Source: Zancudomyces culisetae | Lineage: Eukaryota > Kickxellomycota > Harpellomycetes > Harpellales > Legeriomycetaceae | Reading direction: 5' to 3' | Length of the DNA stretch: 36,400 nt | Assembly: GCA_001969505.1 (NCBI GenBank) | Contig: LSSK01000184.1 | Coordinates: forward strand, 1-36,400 | In this document: in pieces, positions 9,978-19,166 of the stretch | How the letters are laid out: every line of letters begins with the position of its first letter | Numbering within the stretch: the first letter of the stretch is position 1 | The notes under the pieces: model-generated | Databases searched by the model: none | What the model was told of the DNA's origin: nothing | What the model saw: the letters and a program-made list of their open reading frames with translations, nothing else | Position numbers and translations under genes: made by a program

Positions 9978-10922
9978 CTATGTGGTAGATTTATGATCTG
10001 AAGGAGAGGAAGAAGGAGAAGGAGGAGGTGTAGAGGAGGAGGATGGAGTAGATGAAGAGATATCATTTTCAGACGACGCCTTCTTTTCTTCAATCTCCCT
10101 GTCATATTGCTCTTGAAGTTGTTGGTAAATTTCGGGCGCTAAACACATATAGTTTTGTACTATGGGTTTTCTTACCTTTTTTCGTTTTATTCTAGGTACA
10201 AAAATATCGTGGTTTTCTATATAACTCTTCAATTTGAGCGGATTGATTTCGTTGTTGGCAAATGTTGAATTATCTGAATATTTCAAAAAAGTCGTTCTTA
10301 GTCGATACTTGTCAACAAATCTAAGGCATTTAATAAATTTTATACTCGATACATATTCGCCTAGGAGACCGGTGGGAATCATCAGCTTTATAGTATTTTC
10401 TGGCATGTTCGATCCAACTTTCTTTAGATGAATTATTTTTGGGTTATTGGTTGTTGCTGCCAAACTCCGTCCGTCATCTTTGACATATAGATGGCTCGAA
10501 TTTATAATATGTTTTGGAAAGTTTTTGGTTGTTTGAAATATTGCCATTTGCAATACCTTTGCGCAATACAGAAACCTCTCCTTGTAAAATTCCTCTTCAA
10601 ATTTCTTTTTTTCTTCAACGGTTTTTAATGAATTAAATTCCTCTAATCTTAGCTTTCGCGCATCTTCCTCCGGTATTCGCAGTTCTTTGTTCATTCTAAT
10701 CCTGCTGAGCTCCTTAAGTTCATGGATTGCATCAACTTTGTCATAAATTTTCTTGTAAAAATGATCTTGTTTGTATGGCTCTAAATTTGTTTCAGTATTC
10801 TCATTCCTTGATGGATTTGCTACATGAAAATTTCTAATATTTTTTATGATGGGTCCACCGTAAGCGAGCGTGTTTCCCACCTTGAATAGATCCCGTAATG
10901 GTAAATGATTAATTTTAATCAT
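9978..10922 (-). CDS. unrecognised protein, probable mitochondrial import
   Basis: The protein has 314 residues and I do not recognise the family. The N-terminus (MIKINHLPLRDLFKVGNTL and on to about residue 40) has Lys/Arg, few acids and an RNFHVANPS stretch resembling a mitochondrial presequence cleavage region. Residues 55-110 are charged and predicted helical (HELKELSRIRMNKELRIPEE, then EFNSLKTVEEKKKFEEEFY). A middle part (residues about 110-230) looks globular, with NFPKHIINSSHLYVKDDGRS and TIKLMIPTGLLGEYVSSIKF. A basic segment RIKRKKVRKP follows, and the last 35 residues are a Ser/Pro/Thr-rich tail encoded by a purine/pyrimidine-biased repeat. The size, basic character and presequence would suit a mitochondrial ribosome-associated or expression factor, but that is a guess. 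It converges with FUB1. The start is the first ATG and preserves the presequence. Confidence 0.75.
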   Translation of the reverse strand: MIKINHLPLRDLFKVGNTLAYGGPIIKNIRNFHVANPSRNENTETNLEPYKQDHFYKKIYDKVDAIHELKELSRIRMNKELRIPEEDARKLRLEEFNSLKTVEEKKKFEEEFYKERFLYCAKVLQMAIFQTTKNFPKHIINSSHLYVKDDGRSLAATTNNPKIIHLKKVGSNMPENTIKLMIPTGLLGEYVSSIKFIKCLRFVDKYRLRTTFLKYSDNSTFANNEINPLKLKSYIENHDIFVPRIKRKKVRKPIVQNYMCLAPEIYQQLQEQYDREIEEKKASSENDISSSTPSSSSTPPPSPSSSPSDHKSTT

Positions 10923-12448
10923 TGTTTGGTATATTTTCCTTTTTCTAAATCATAAAGATGTTTTCTTGACTTAAAATTGGGGAAAGGTATTCTTTTTATT
11001 TCAATTTGCTCTTTATTCTGAATGTTTAAAAAAGCCGATTTCGAATTTTTTTTTTGCGATCTAAGCTTATTTCTCTAGCAAAATGCATAGAAAAAAATCA
11101 ACAAAAAAATAGATACTTGGCATAATCGTGCAACATAGAATTTGACTTTTTTTTTAAACCTGTCTACAAACTTAAAGGATCAACATGCCATTACTTAGCA
11201 AATTAATACGAGGTACAACAATAGCTATCAACATCTTTGAAAAAAGACCAGAAACACCAAGATAGTGGCATACGAGCAGCAATTTAGAAATAAATAGCCT
11301 GCCAGTTCCCACAGAGACGAGTCTGGTATCAGTGGTGAAAAAATGCAGATAAAGTACAAGGTATGTTTTATTGTTGGATATCCATACTGGCTGATGAACT
11401 TGATCCTTATTACACTTTTTTTTCCTGCTTGTACAATTGTATTTCACAGCGAAACAATGTTGTAGAAATGTCTGAATAATAAGCTTTGAATGCGCTATCC
11501 CACTTTTGTGTGAGCTTTGCTGTAATCAGAAGCCCAGCTTCACAGCTTTTGTTTCATTAATATATTGTTTTCTATTTATTATTTAGGTTTTCATTATATT
11601 GCCATAAGGTTCTGTGTAAAAGTCGACTTTAATTTATTGATTTTTTTTCTTTCTAGGCTTTTTTAGCCAACTATTTAAATAAAATTTAAATAATTGGAAA
11701 TCCAAGTATACTATTAAACTACTATCTCACTTTTTAACCAGACATAGAACAAATCATATAGATAAAAAGGTATGCATATTCATAAGAGTAAACTCGACAG
11801 CTGTATACTTGGCTGTTTTGCATAAACGAAAAATACCAAATAGTACTAATAAAATATGCACAGATCATAATACGTGCATACAAACAATTAATAATATTTA
11901 GGTGCAAACTACAAAAAAGCATTTAAAATATACGCAAAACAAATAAGTAGTATATGATAATAATGAATACCTACGCAAACGTAATATTAAAATATACTAA
12001 TGCTTATGTAAATGGTAAACATAAAAGGATGTCTACTCATTATATGACATTATAAATATAATACAAGGTTGGGGTGTTGGGAAATTAGAAAATTGGGACA
12101 ACGTTAAAAAACTGTCGAACAAAGAAAAATAATTCGATGTAGTTTATTTGCGTAAATTCGAACGCACTTTACCATTGTCGATTTTACTCAATCAAAAAAA
12201 CCTGATAATGTTGGGACCTATAAAAATGAGCTATGTGATAACTTGTGCGCAAAACAAAACACTTTAAAACTAGATTTCCAGCATCTCACCAGCTAAATTT
12301 TGTATTTTCGAGGTTTAAATTTTTGGAGCAAGCTTCGAATTAAAATTCTCTAGTAGAAGGGAAATGGGAAAAAAAGCGCTATTTTGAAATCTTATACCTG
12401 TTAACATACTAAGACATACACGCCTTATTTTGTTGGATTATCGAAAAG
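10923..12448. other. divergent intergenic region
   Basis: This 1.5 kb stretch lies between the divergent gene at 10922 (-) and the PMT gene at 12449 (+). It is AT-rich with several poly(T)/poly(A) runs. Open frames at 11172-11447 (-) and 11734-11922 (-) look random. A 26-codon plus-strand frame at 11185-11265 has a protein-like start and is noted under findings, but I do not call it a gene. Confidence 0.55.
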
Positions 12449-14888
12449 ATGTACAATGATTATCCACCGGTAAAGAGAAGGCAGCGCGGACAGCCGAATG
12501 GGGATGAGGACACGGAGGCAGAAGTTATCAATATGGACGAGAATTTGGGGGCATTAAAAATGGAGAAAGATTATGATTTCTTTTCGGATGATGTCCCCAA
12601 ACATCGTACTACAAGAAGAGTTAGAAATCAGGGTGCATTAGAGGCAATAAGCGAATTTGTAAGGACCACTCTAAAAACAATATACATAATAGTGTGGTAT
12701 TTAGCGAATATTAAGGCAGATAATTTTACTAATTTGTATTTATTTTGTGGCTGCATTTTTTCAAAAAAAATAGATACATGAAAGTAAACAAGATATAGCG
12801 ATAATTGTGCTTTTGACTATAGCTGCAATGTTTACTAGGCTCTACAAGATAGGAATTCGTGATTCGGTAACTTGGGACGAGGCCCATTTTGGAAAGTTTG
12901 GTGCATTCTATATTAATGGAACATTTTACCACGACGTTCATCCACCGCTAGCAAAAATGCTTGTAGCATTGGCAGAAAAGGTAACTGGGTTTGATGGAAG
13001 CTTCAAGTTTGAGTCGGGACATAAATACCCTGCTCATGTGAATTACGTATCAATGAGAGTCCAAATGGCGCTTTATGGAATTGGTCTAGTTCCCATAGCA
13101 TATCTGACTTGTCGAAGTCTAAAAATGAACAAGAGCTATTCGACGTTGGGAGCAATGTTTGTGTTGTTTGACAATGCGATATGCGTGATAAGCAAGTTCA
13201 TATTGCTGGATCAAGTGCTAATGTTTTTTACGGGTTTAAGCATCATGTGTTATACGATTTTTAGACGACAAAAGGAGTATGGAGTATGGTGGTGGGTATG
13301 GATGATATTCACGGGGCTAAGCTTGGGTTGTGTGTTGAGCAGCAAATGGATTGGATTATTTTGCTATGCTACGGTTGGATTGGCTACGATTGAGGAGCTT
13401 TGGGAGAGATTTGGTAAAGCAAAAGCGGTCACTGTGGAAGATTATGTATTAGATTGGCTGGCAAGAATCTTGTGTTTGATAATTATTCCGGCGGTAATAT
13501 ACTTTGCAACATTTTTGGTGCACTTCAGCTTGCTATACAAAACTGGAAACGGTAGTCATGTGATGTCGTCAAACTTTCAAGCGCGGCTTATTGGACATAA
13601 CTTCCAAAGTCAGCCGATAGCCGTAGCGGACAAATCAGTAGCTAGATTTCGATCACTTTATTCGGGAGCTGGGTTATTGCACTCACACGATCACAAATTC
13701 ATTGATAAGGAAGATTACCAGGTTAATGCATATGCGGGAGTCGACGATAACAATCTTTTTGTAATTAATCTTCATGAAAACCTTTCTTTGAACAAACACG
13801 GAAATAAGCTGGAATTGCTGGATGGCGACATGATTTCACTTAAACATTTCAACACCTCCAGATCTATGTTTGTACCAGGATATCCATCGTACTCTGAACT
13901 AGATCAATTGGCCGTGACTAGCAGAAATGTCACTAGTGGATCGATGGATAGCTCATTTTTGTGGGAGATAAAGATTACCAAGAGGAAAAGATTTAAAAAG
14001 AGTCTCCAAATTCATCCCATGCTCACATACTTTACCCTTAGAAATCTTAAGCACGACTGTTACCTGTCCACAGTTAACTATAGATTACCAAAGTGGGCTT
14101 GGTCGCAAAAAGAAGTGTTTTGTTCCAAATCACAAGCCAGAAAGTCCGGATCGTTGTGGTATGTTGAAAGTCATTCAAATCTCAACCTACCAAACGTAAG
14201 TATGCGCAAACATCTTTCCTCAAATGTTATTGTAGACTTTTTCCAACTCAATTATGCCATGGGCAGGTCCAACAATGCCCTGACTGCCGACAAAGATAAA
14301 TACAATGCTATTGAGTCACCTCCATCTGCCTGGCCATTTTTGTATCACCCGATGCGTATGGTCGGCTGGGGCGACAAGGACATCAAGTACTATGAAATAG
14401 GGAATCCTCTACTCTGGTGGCTTTCGTCCCTTGTATGCTGTATCTTTCCTGTTATCTACATTTTACTGTCCTTGGTTGCTGCTCGCTTCAATTCTCATCC
14501 ATCAATGTACATCCACTCTCTCCGCAAGTCCGTCTTCCTCAACAACCCTGACTATTGGTTTTCCTCGAAACTACTTTGGTTTGGTTGGTTTTTCCATTAT
14601 ATACCCTTTTTTATCATGGGAAGAGTTACTTACTTGCATCACTATCTGCCTGCCCTGTACTTTGCTGTACTATTTTTGGCTCTCCAACTTTACTACTTTT
14701 CAATCTGGCTTTTCAAGGCTCATAACACAAGATTACTGCTCGCTTTGGCAATTTCTCTCATAATGTTCGCCGTTTTTTGCTTCTTCTTCCCCTTTACTGT
14801 TGGTTATGACAAGTCAGCCAAAAATCTTCTAAACAGACAGTGGCGAGCAAGTTGGAATGTACACACCGATCCTTTTGATTTGCACTAA
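12449..14888 (+). CDS. protein O-mannosyltransferase, PMT2 family, two exons
   Basis: Exon 1 is 12449-12658 and exon 2 is 12774-14888, separated by a 115-nt phase-0 intron (donor GTAAGG, branch-like TACTAAT near 12728, acceptor TAG). The product is 774 residues, close to the 759 of S. cerevisiae Pmt2. Exon 1 encodes an acidic and basic cytosolic tail. Exon 2 supplies the first membrane helix, then DSVTWDEAHFGKF with the Asp-Glu pair (about residues 105-106) essential for catalysis, and FYHDVHPPLAKML. A lumenal MIR region (about residues 340-575, with LLHSHDHKF and later FTLRNLKHDCYLS) follows, then further membrane helices after WPFLYHPMRM. The enzyme would move mannose from dolichyl-phosphate-mannose to Ser/Thr in the ER; Pmt2-type members usually pair with Pmt1-type partners. 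Features of both Pmt2 and Pmt6 are visible, so the exact orthologue is left open. Without splicing, the open frame of exon 2 lacks an ATG before the first helix. Confidence 0.9.
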
Positions 14889-15401
14889 CTTTTTAGAAAA
14901 TACATGACTCGTTTTTTACCTCTATCTCTATCTCTATCTCTACCTCTACCTCTACCTCTACCTCTACCATTACCACTATCACTTCGGTTTCCCAATTCGC
15001 AGTCTCATACTCGATTATTTGACACTCCTACCTATCTTCTTGTGTACAATTCTTTTTATTATTGTGGTATCCCCACTATAATCTTCATTTTTTGCACAGA
15101 AAAAGTATATATATATATTTCATATGTTTATTTTTTTTATACAAAAGCTATCCCCCTAAAATATAAGAACTCTTTGGATTTAGAAATGGCTATATATCCT
15201 GTGAACAAAGATCAATTTAGATACACAATTGTTTCTCCATGATAGTACTCGTTTACAAACTTGGGTAATCAAAACTACTTGGAATGCCATAGTAAACTAA
15301 CTAGCAACTAAAGTCTGATACAATTAAAAAGTAATTAAGAAATAGAAAACATATAGCAGGAATAATGCGCCAAGCGACAAAGAACGTTTCTCCAAATAAG
15401 G
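14889..15401. other. convergent intergenic region with hexanucleotide repeat
   Basis: This 513-bp gap lies between the stop codons of the PMT gene (+) and ALF1 (-). Besides the repeat at 14921-14968 it holds only AT-rich 3' flanking DNA. The frame running through the repeat (Leu/Pro/Ser) is a by-product of the repeat. Confidence 0.6.
14921..14968 (+). repeat. hexanucleotide microsatellite
   Basis: Three copies of TCTATC are followed by five copies of TCTACC, starting 33 bp after the PMT stop codon, with degenerate copies beyond. The two homogeneous blocks differing by one base suggest that a point change spread by unit expansion. Confidence 0.85.
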
Positions 15402-16454
15402 TTAAAGTTCTTCATCGGAAAAATCGAGCTCCTCTGGAAAATCTCCACAGGTAACAAACTCAGGTTTAACAAATGAGCCATATGATGGCACACAAGTGAA
15501 GTATCGGATCCCGTTTACACTTCCATCATTCCTACCCAGGGGTTCGTCAAATTCCACACCAACCCAAGCACCTGAGGCAAAATCGGTTTTTCCTACACAA
15601 AAACATCAAATATTTCACAGCCAGTTGTAATTAATGCAATGCACATGCTCGTTTACCAACATGAATATCTTTTGGTGTCAGGAATAGATAGTTGTTATTC
15701 CTCTAGAGCATAATGAAAAAAGAGAAGATATATTATATATAGTTATATATTGTAGCCAAAACTAAAAAAATAGTTACCAAGAAATCTTATCGTTCCTCGT
15801 CGAGCCAGTTCACCCTCTTTTTGGAATTCAACTTGGCAACGATGATCAAGCTTAAGTGTCAGCATATGTTCATATTGTGGGGTTCCCGGTGTAAAGTGCA
15901 GATCCTCATTACTTTGCGTGTCTTTATCAGTTGAGAATCTACCTAACCGGTTTTGTTTTTTAAAAGAAAGTAGCGAATCCTTTCTTTTCTCATAGGTCTC
16001 GTCCGGCATTTCGTACTTTTTTACGGCATCCAAGTCGTTGAAATCTACAATCATCCGCGCAGAGTTTGTGTTTTTACTTGTTACCTACATCATATTTTAT
16101 TCCCGCCCTCCCTTTTTTAATAAAAATGACTGAGAATAGTGATAAGCCATTAATTGCTCGCTAATATATTCACCATCTAATATGTCTACTTAATTTCAAA
16201 ATCTGTCAAAACTGGTTAATTACCAAAATTGTATCCTGATCCTCCATTCCAAACCAACCAAGTGTTTTAGAATCGTCTCCTTCCATCGAGCAAAGTATGT
16301 TTTCACCTCTCTGCAGAGAAACTTGGGCGTCATCGTGGAATATCCCCAAGATTGTTTCGAGCCGGAACTTTAGCTCACCAAGAGTCAGGTGTCTATCCAG
16401 ACGATGCTCTGAACAACTATCTCTGAATTTTATAAATACCTTTGCGATTGACAT
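15402..16454 (-). CDS. ALF1: tubulin-folding cofactor B (Alf1), three exons
   Basis: On the minus strand the exons are 16454-16224, 16084-15778 and 15592-15402, giving 242 residues, about the usual length for cofactor B (244 in human). Introns are 139 nt (donor GTAATT) and 185 nt (donor GTAACT). Residues 1-80 form the ubiquitin-like domain ([25 protein letters not shown]). [20 protein letters not shown] follows, a stretch typical of the family. A CAP-Gly domain occupies about residues 155-230: RRGTIRFLG, joined across intron 2 to [19 protein letters not shown], then the tubulin-binding RNDGSVNG and YGSFVKP. The protein ends in acidic DFSDEEL, in place of the DEI/EEL-type tails of relatives. 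Cofactor B binds alpha-tubulin after chaperonin release and works with cofactor E. Both donors are non-consensus, but each junction keeps the frame and restores conserved sequence, so the model is well supported. Confidence 0.9.
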
Positions 16455-16945
16455 TATTACTATTTATCTATTTGTAGTTGTACTACTGTAATTTCTAGGT
16501 GAATGAATTGTTAAAAGGTGGATTCCTCGTATTTCTATGGAGTTTTGTTGGTTTGACAAGTATAATACTGATTAAACTTTTTTTTAGGTAAACGATAACT
16601 CCAAATGAGCAGGGGAAAGCTGGACCAATAAATAAATCAGAATTCTTCAAAAAAAGAGTACATCCAATGATCTAATGTGATCAAATAAATTCGGCTTCTC
16701 AGTAAAGCTTCAACTCTACTCCCTTACTTCAAAAAGGGAGTTTGCGCAGTTCTACAAGGTCATATTCAATCCATCTCTGCTGCCTCTAGTTATTTTGAAT
16801 GGTGTTATACGTATTTATTACTTGTTACTTGTAGTGCAGTGAGATTATTACAAAAAACTGCATAACTAATTTTACTAATTACATTTCAAAAATTTAAAAA
16901 GCTGCTATGCATTACAGTATTTTATAAAAACGTTAACAAAAAAAT
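16455..16945. other. intergenic region upstream of ALF1 and the tRNA pair
   Basis: This 491-bp gap has no coding signal. It contains a compact hairpin at 16718-16741 and AT-rich DNA running up to the tRNA-Asp gene. Confidence 0.6.
16718..16741. repeat. 8-bp stem hairpin
   Basis: ACTCCCTT (16718-16725) and AAGGGAGT (16734-16741) are perfect reverse complements around the 8-nt loop ACTTCAAA. It lies 204 bp upstream of the tRNA-Asp gene and about 260 bp upstream of the ALF1 start. No function can be assigned. Confidence 0.5.
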
Positions 16946-17017
16946 TCTCGGATAGTATAGTGGTCAGTATCCCAGTCTGTCACATTGGAGACCCGGGTTC
17001 AATTCCCGGTCCGAGAG
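16946..17017 (+). tRNA. tRNA-Asp (anticodon GTC)
   Basis: The 72-nt cloverleaf has acceptor TCTCGGA pairing with TCCGAGA and discriminator G. The anticodon stem CCAGT/ATTGG encloses loop CTGTCAC (anticodon GTC), and the T-arm CCGGG-TTCAATT-CCCGG contains the B box. The A box lies in TAGTATAGTGG. There is no intron and no encoded CCA. It is followed after 4 nt by tRNA-Leu with no T-run between them. Confidence 0.96.
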
Positions 17018-17021
17018 TTAT

Positions 17022-17103
17022 GGTGACTTGCCCGAGTGGTCCAAGGGGTCAGGTTTAGGCCCTGATATGTTCGCATGCGTGGGTTCGAACCCCACAGTCA
17101 TCA
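17022..17103 (+). tRNA. tRNA-Leu (anticodon TAG)
   Basis: The 82-nt class II tRNA has acceptor GGTGACT pairing with AGTCATC (one G-T pair) and discriminator A. The D-arm is CCC-GAGTGGTCCAAG-GGG. The anticodon stem TCAGG/CCTGA encloses loop TTTAGGC (anticodon TAG, reading CUN). A long variable arm follows (ATGT-TCG-CATGC region), then T-arm GTGGG-TTCGAAC-CCCAC. The class II form and A73 support leucine identity. Confidence 0.95.
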
Positions 17104-17106
17104 TCC

Positions 17107-17111
17107 TTTTT
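17107..17111 (+). terminator. RNA polymerase III terminator
   Basis: This is the first run of five T after the tRNA pair, 3 nt past the tRNA-Leu discriminator base. There is no run of four T from the start of tRNA-Asp to here. Confidence 0.7.
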
Positions 17112-17357
17112 CCATGTTTATCATTTTTTTAATTTGTATCTTGGCTTGGTGTTACAATCATGGCCATTCTGGTGCTAGCATACTAAATAAGATCGTTTTC
17201 TTTTCACACGTGTATGAATTGTTTCATTGATATCATTGTTTATACCAAGCTTCACAATTGGAAAAATACTTAGTACAATCACTAAATATGCATTCTACTC
17301 TATTCAAAAACCAAAATAGTAACCAAATCTTTGTAAATAATAGCGGATATACATATT

Positions 17358-19166
17358 TTATACAGGAATTGAGGACTGTCTGGGCTGCTTTACGGGAGCT
17401 GGCACTCTTTTATATGATAAGTTTGTTGGCTGATTGCTGAATTTCTGTAACACGGGAGCATGGACCACTAAATCTCTTGTTTCAGTGGATTTTTGATATT
17501 CTTTCATAGCTGTTTTGTAAGAGTCCTGCAAAGCCCCAACACGCTCCTTTAAACCAAGCACAAGCTGATTCTCGGCTCCATATGAAATTGACAATTCATC
17601 ATAGGCCTTTTGGTGCAGCTGGATTGCCACCAAAAAATACTTTAACACTAATGCATTTGATGCTTTTTTAGAGTCTAAACCCTTAGAGTTAGCGCATTGC
17701 GTGTAGTAGCTAGCCAGCTCCAACTTTACAAAAGACAACACGGGAAAATTCTTTGGCAAATACTCGTTACTCTCGACTTTCTCTAGAAATATTTTTAAAT
17801 TTTCTATTGCGCGTGGGAATTCATTGAACTGCTCATAACACTTGGATAGGTAGTAATGTGACTGCAGCAGATAATAGTTTTGTGCATTGATATGCTTTTT
17901 CTTGTGAAAATACCTAACCAATTCTTCAAATGCTTCCTTTGCCAGCACATACTTTTCGTACTCAAAAAGCTGTAGCCCCTTGATATATTTTTCTCTTATA
18001 AATTTATTAACGTCCACTACATAATTTTTCTTGTAGAGTTGTCTACATGAGGTGCATTTTATATAGTGGTGCATTTTTTTTTGTTCTTTAGAATTGTGTA
18101 ACGAACAGTCGTGTTCCTCTGAGTCAACACCATTATCCTTATTAATAACCAGCCCTTTTCTACAAACTTGACACATCAATCCCTCTAATTTTCCATCCAC
18201 AGAATTGGAGATATCCTTTGAACAGCGTGTACAGCGACACCAAAAGTGTTTTTTGATATATAGCTGCCTTCTTCTCTCATCACGGAGCGCAAAGAGATGC
18301 GAATACGAAACAGTAAGGATGGTATCCTTTTTTAAATCTGTCAGTGTACGAACATATATCCTGCCATCATTCTCCCCCACTTGAACACAATTGGGTGCAC
18401 ATGAGTGCTTAAAATGTATAGAAAATATGGGATATGCACCTGAGATTTTCAGTAGGTTTTGATGCATACAGTCATCGCCTATTGTTGAAAGAATTGAGGC
18501 AAACTCTACGGCTTTGCGCTGTTCGATCCTGTACTCCTTGGGTAGATTTTGATTTATAAAATCAATACAATCTTGTGTATGCTTAATCCAGTGCCTGTTA
18601 AACGCTTCAATGTGCAGCGTTTCGTCCGCAAAATAGCGTATGGGCGACTCACACTGGCCACCTGGAATAAATTCATACGAGCTAATTTCCTGCTGTCTTT
18701 TTCTAATAAATATCCTTAACAGCATCCTAATGTTATTTAACGAAAATTTCCCATCCTTTCCCAAGCTCTCGAGAGCAGAAAGTACTGGACATTCGAGTGT
18801 GTGGGTTTCTGTGTCATCCTCTTGGCAAGCCTTACTGCAGTATCTAGCATACCTGCATGAATTACATTTCATGTCTGAATATGCCTTGGCTTCTCTCTGC
18901 TGTTCTATGGCTAAATCTGGAAGGATATTATTTCCTGTTGGTAAATCTTTGTAGCACCGGCTACAAAGATCATCTAAGGATCCTTCGTTAACTATTGAGG
19001 CGCATGCCTTTTCTATAAAAACTATACTACCCGCTTGAATATCTCTAGTACACACCAGATGTCGTTTCTTGTTTTTGCTATACCTAAATGATATTGGAAA
19101 TGCTTCTTCTGAACTGCTATAATCTATCCTTGGCTTTCCATCTTGGTACTCTTGTTTTATTTCCAT
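17358..19166 (-). CDS. SMYD-like MYND-SET protein (putative lysine methyltransferase)
   Basis: The protein has 602 residues. The N-terminal SET half (SFRYSKNKKRHLVCTRDIQAG, about residues 26-45) is interrupted by a MYND zinc finger whose ligands read C68, C71, C101, C104, C110, C114, H122 and C126; the C71-C101 spacing is wider than usual. The second SET half follows, with FKHSCAPNC (252-260), DTILTVSYSHLF (281-292) and post-SET CRC-TRC (310-315). An extra pair of CxxC motifs (CQVC, CTSC) lies between the post-SET region and a helical, TPR-like C-terminal region of about 200 residues. This order (SET-MYND-SET-post-SET-TPR) is that of the SMYD family, lysine methyltransferases acting on histone and non-histone proteins. 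The usual NHSC motif, part of the S-adenosylmethionine pocket, is KHSC here. Activity and substrate are unknown. The gene is intronless; the start is the first ATG. Confidence 0.87.
   Translation of the reverse strand: MEIKQEYQDGKPRIDYSSSEEAFPISFRYSKNKKRHLVCTRDIQAGSIVFIEKACASIVNEGSLDDLCSRCYKDLPTGNNILPDLAIEQQREAKAYSDMKCNSCRYARYCSKACQEDDTETHTLECPVLSALESLGKDGKFSLNNIRMLLRIFIRKRQQEISSYEFIPGGQCESPIRYFADETLHIEAFNRHWIKHTQDCIDFINQNLPKEYRIEQRKAVEFASILSTIGDDCMHQNLLKISGAYPIFSIHFKHSCAPNCVQVGENDGRIYVRTLTDLKKDTILTVSYSHLFALRDERRRQLYIKKHFWCRCTRCSKDISNSVDGKLEGLMCQVCRKGLVINKDNGVDSEEHDCSLHNSKEQKKMHHYIKCTSCRQLYKKNYVVDVNKFIREKYIKGLQLFEYEKYVLAKEAFEELVRYFHKKKHINAQNYYLLQSHYYLSKCYEQFNEFPRAIENLKIFLEKVESNEYLPKNFPVLSFVKLELASYYTQCANSKGLDSKKASNALVLKYFLVAIQLHQKAYDELSISYGAENQLVLGLKERVGALQDSYKTAMKEYQKSTETRDLVVHAPVLQKFSNQPTNLSYKRVPAPVKQPRQSSIPV

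Noticed and set aside
12659-12781. extension of PMT exon 1 to its own stop codon as a separate 110-residue protein
   Set aside because: The last about 40 codons are intronic. Splicing at GTAAGG (12659) with a TACTAAT branch point restores the PMT N-terminus in frame.
14904-15242. 112-codon frame after the PMT gene
   Set aside because: Its first half is translation of the TCTAYC microsatellite and the rest is AT-rich; there is no domain and the region is a convergent 3' flank.
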